A stretch of 6,574 nt of DNA, taken from the NCBI GenBank assembly GCA_015065205.1, contig SVQS01000109.1, positions 1 to 6,574 of the forward strand, read 5' to 3'. This stretch comes from Oscillospiraceae bacterium. Lineage in GTDB: Bacteria > Bacillota > Clostridia > Oscillospirales > CAG-272. Under the pieces are notes generated by a model that worked only from the letters and a program-made list of their open reading frames with translations, was not told the origin of the DNA and did not search any database. Positions 6,213 to 6,574 of the stretch are shown piece by piece (position 1 is the first letter of the stretch; each line of letters begins with the position of its first letter). Position numbers and translations under genes: made by a program.

Positions 6213-6268
6213 TGTGAGAAAGTTTTTGAAGGGGTGTGGGGGAACTTTTTTCAAAAAGTTCCCCCACA
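6213..6268 (+). repeat. Palindromic intergenic repeat, copy 2
   Basis: TGTGGGGGAACTTTTT (6235-6250) and AAAAAGTTCCCCCACA (6253-6268) form a 16-bp stem with a two-base centre. GTTTTTGAAGGGG lies just 5' of it, so the outer TTTTTGAA (6223-6230) is complementary to TTCAAAAA (6250-6257) in the hairpin. This is the same architecture as copy 1 (2599-2655), inverted. It ends 16 bases from the stop codon of the GH4 gene, so in that gene's transcript it is the first element of the 3' untranslated region. Confidence 0.8.
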
Positions 6269-6284
6269 AACGCGTCCTATTCAA

Positions 6285-6574
6285 TTAAAACACAGGATAT
6301 CCTGCTTTTGTGTGTGCTTCCACGAGGTCGTTGCACATAGCCACGATTTCATCGGTAGAGAGCTGTGCACCGGTGTGGGGATCCATCATAGCTGCCTGAT
6401 AGAGATGCTCGATCTTTCCCGTGCGAGCCGCCTCAATGGTGAGGAGTTGCGGGTAGATGTTCGAGGAGTTCATAGCCGCGAGCTGAACGGGCAGGTCTCC
6501 AACATAGGTAGGCGTTACACCGTTGTTGTCAACAAGGCAGGGAACCTCAACGCAAGCTTCGCGAGGCAGGTTGG
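6285..6574 (-). CDS. Glycoside hydrolase family 4 protein (MelA/LplD type), C-terminal 95 residues
   Basis: The frame is open from the right window edge to TAA at 6287-6285. The visible part begins NLPREACVEVPCLVDNNG, then TPTYVGDLPVQLAAMN and MMDPHTGAQLSTDEI. These match the C-terminal signature of GH4 enzymes (NLP..ACVEVPCLVD, G..P..VG.LP.QLAALN, then A..DP.T.A.LS.DEI). GH4 enzymes are cytoplasmic, NAD- and divalent-metal-dependent, and cleave alpha- (sometimes beta-) glycosides by an oxidation-elimination route. The NAD-binding site and the metal-binding residues lie upstream, outside the window. Substrate cannot be told from this end: alpha-galactosidase, alpha-glucosidase and alpha-galacturonidase all remain open. 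The gene converges with the sigma gene and ends next to repeat copy 2. Confidence 0.87.
   Translation of the reverse strand, partial: NLPREACVEVPCLVDNNGVTPTYVGDLPVQLAAMNSSNIYPQLLTIEAARTGKIEHLYQAAMMDPHTGAQLSTDEIVAMCNDLVEAHTKAGYPVF

Noticed and set aside
2599..6268. Inverted repeat pair flanking the sigma gene as ends of a transposable cassette
   Set aside because: The copies are diverged, not identical, and there are no target-site duplications and no transposase. Placement after stop codons explains them better.

Overview
The window looks like chromosomal DNA of a gut-type Clostridia (Firmicutes), probably an uncultured Oscillospirales- or Christensenellales-like lineage. The clues are moderate GC, Gram-positive AGGAGG-type ribosome binding sites, GTG and TTG starts, SigA-like promoters with TATAAT -10 boxes, and a GC-rich palindromic intergenic repeat of a kind I recall from such genomes. 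The lineage is an inference. I see no phage, insertion sequence, CRISPR array, tRNA or rRNA.

Layout. (1) Positions 1-637, minus strand: the N-terminal part of a MutS-like protein, running off the left edge. (2) Positions 638-793: a divergent promoter region. (3) Positions 794-1825, plus: a GTG-started protein that aligns with uronate isomerase (UxaC, PF02614) but has lost the metal and catalytic residues, so it is probably a pseudoenzyme. (4) Positions 1927-2592, plus: a two-helix membrane protein of unknown function with its own strong promoter. (5) Positions 2593-2867: a palindromic repeat, a terminator, an extended -10 promoter and a structured leader. (6) Positions 2868-6044, plus: a 1058-residue protein with an ECF sigma factor at its N terminus and about 870 extra residues, including TPR-like helices and a duplicated beta-rich module. 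(7) Positions 6045-6284: a terminator, two unexplained hairpins and a second copy of the palindromic repeat. (8) Positions 6285-6574, minus: the C terminus of a GH4 glycosidase (MelA/LplD type), running off the right edge.

How the genes relate. Each plus-strand gene has its own promoter, so this is a run of single-gene units rather than one operon. GH4 enzymes and uronate isomerases both act in sugar or uronate catabolism, so a carbohydrate link is possible but thin. The most unusual items are the giant one-piece ECF sigma protein, and its leader, where a 13-bp stem and a loop complementary to the ribosome binding site could form a pseudoknot. Next are the degenerate UxaC homologue and the repeat pair, whose outer arms change together with the hairpin.

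For two genes the longest open frame misleads. The frames open at 686 and 2688, but promoters lie inside those extensions, and well-spaced ribosome binding sites put the starts at 794 (GTG) and 2868 (TTG). Family assignments are made by eye from remembered consensus motifs; no search was run.
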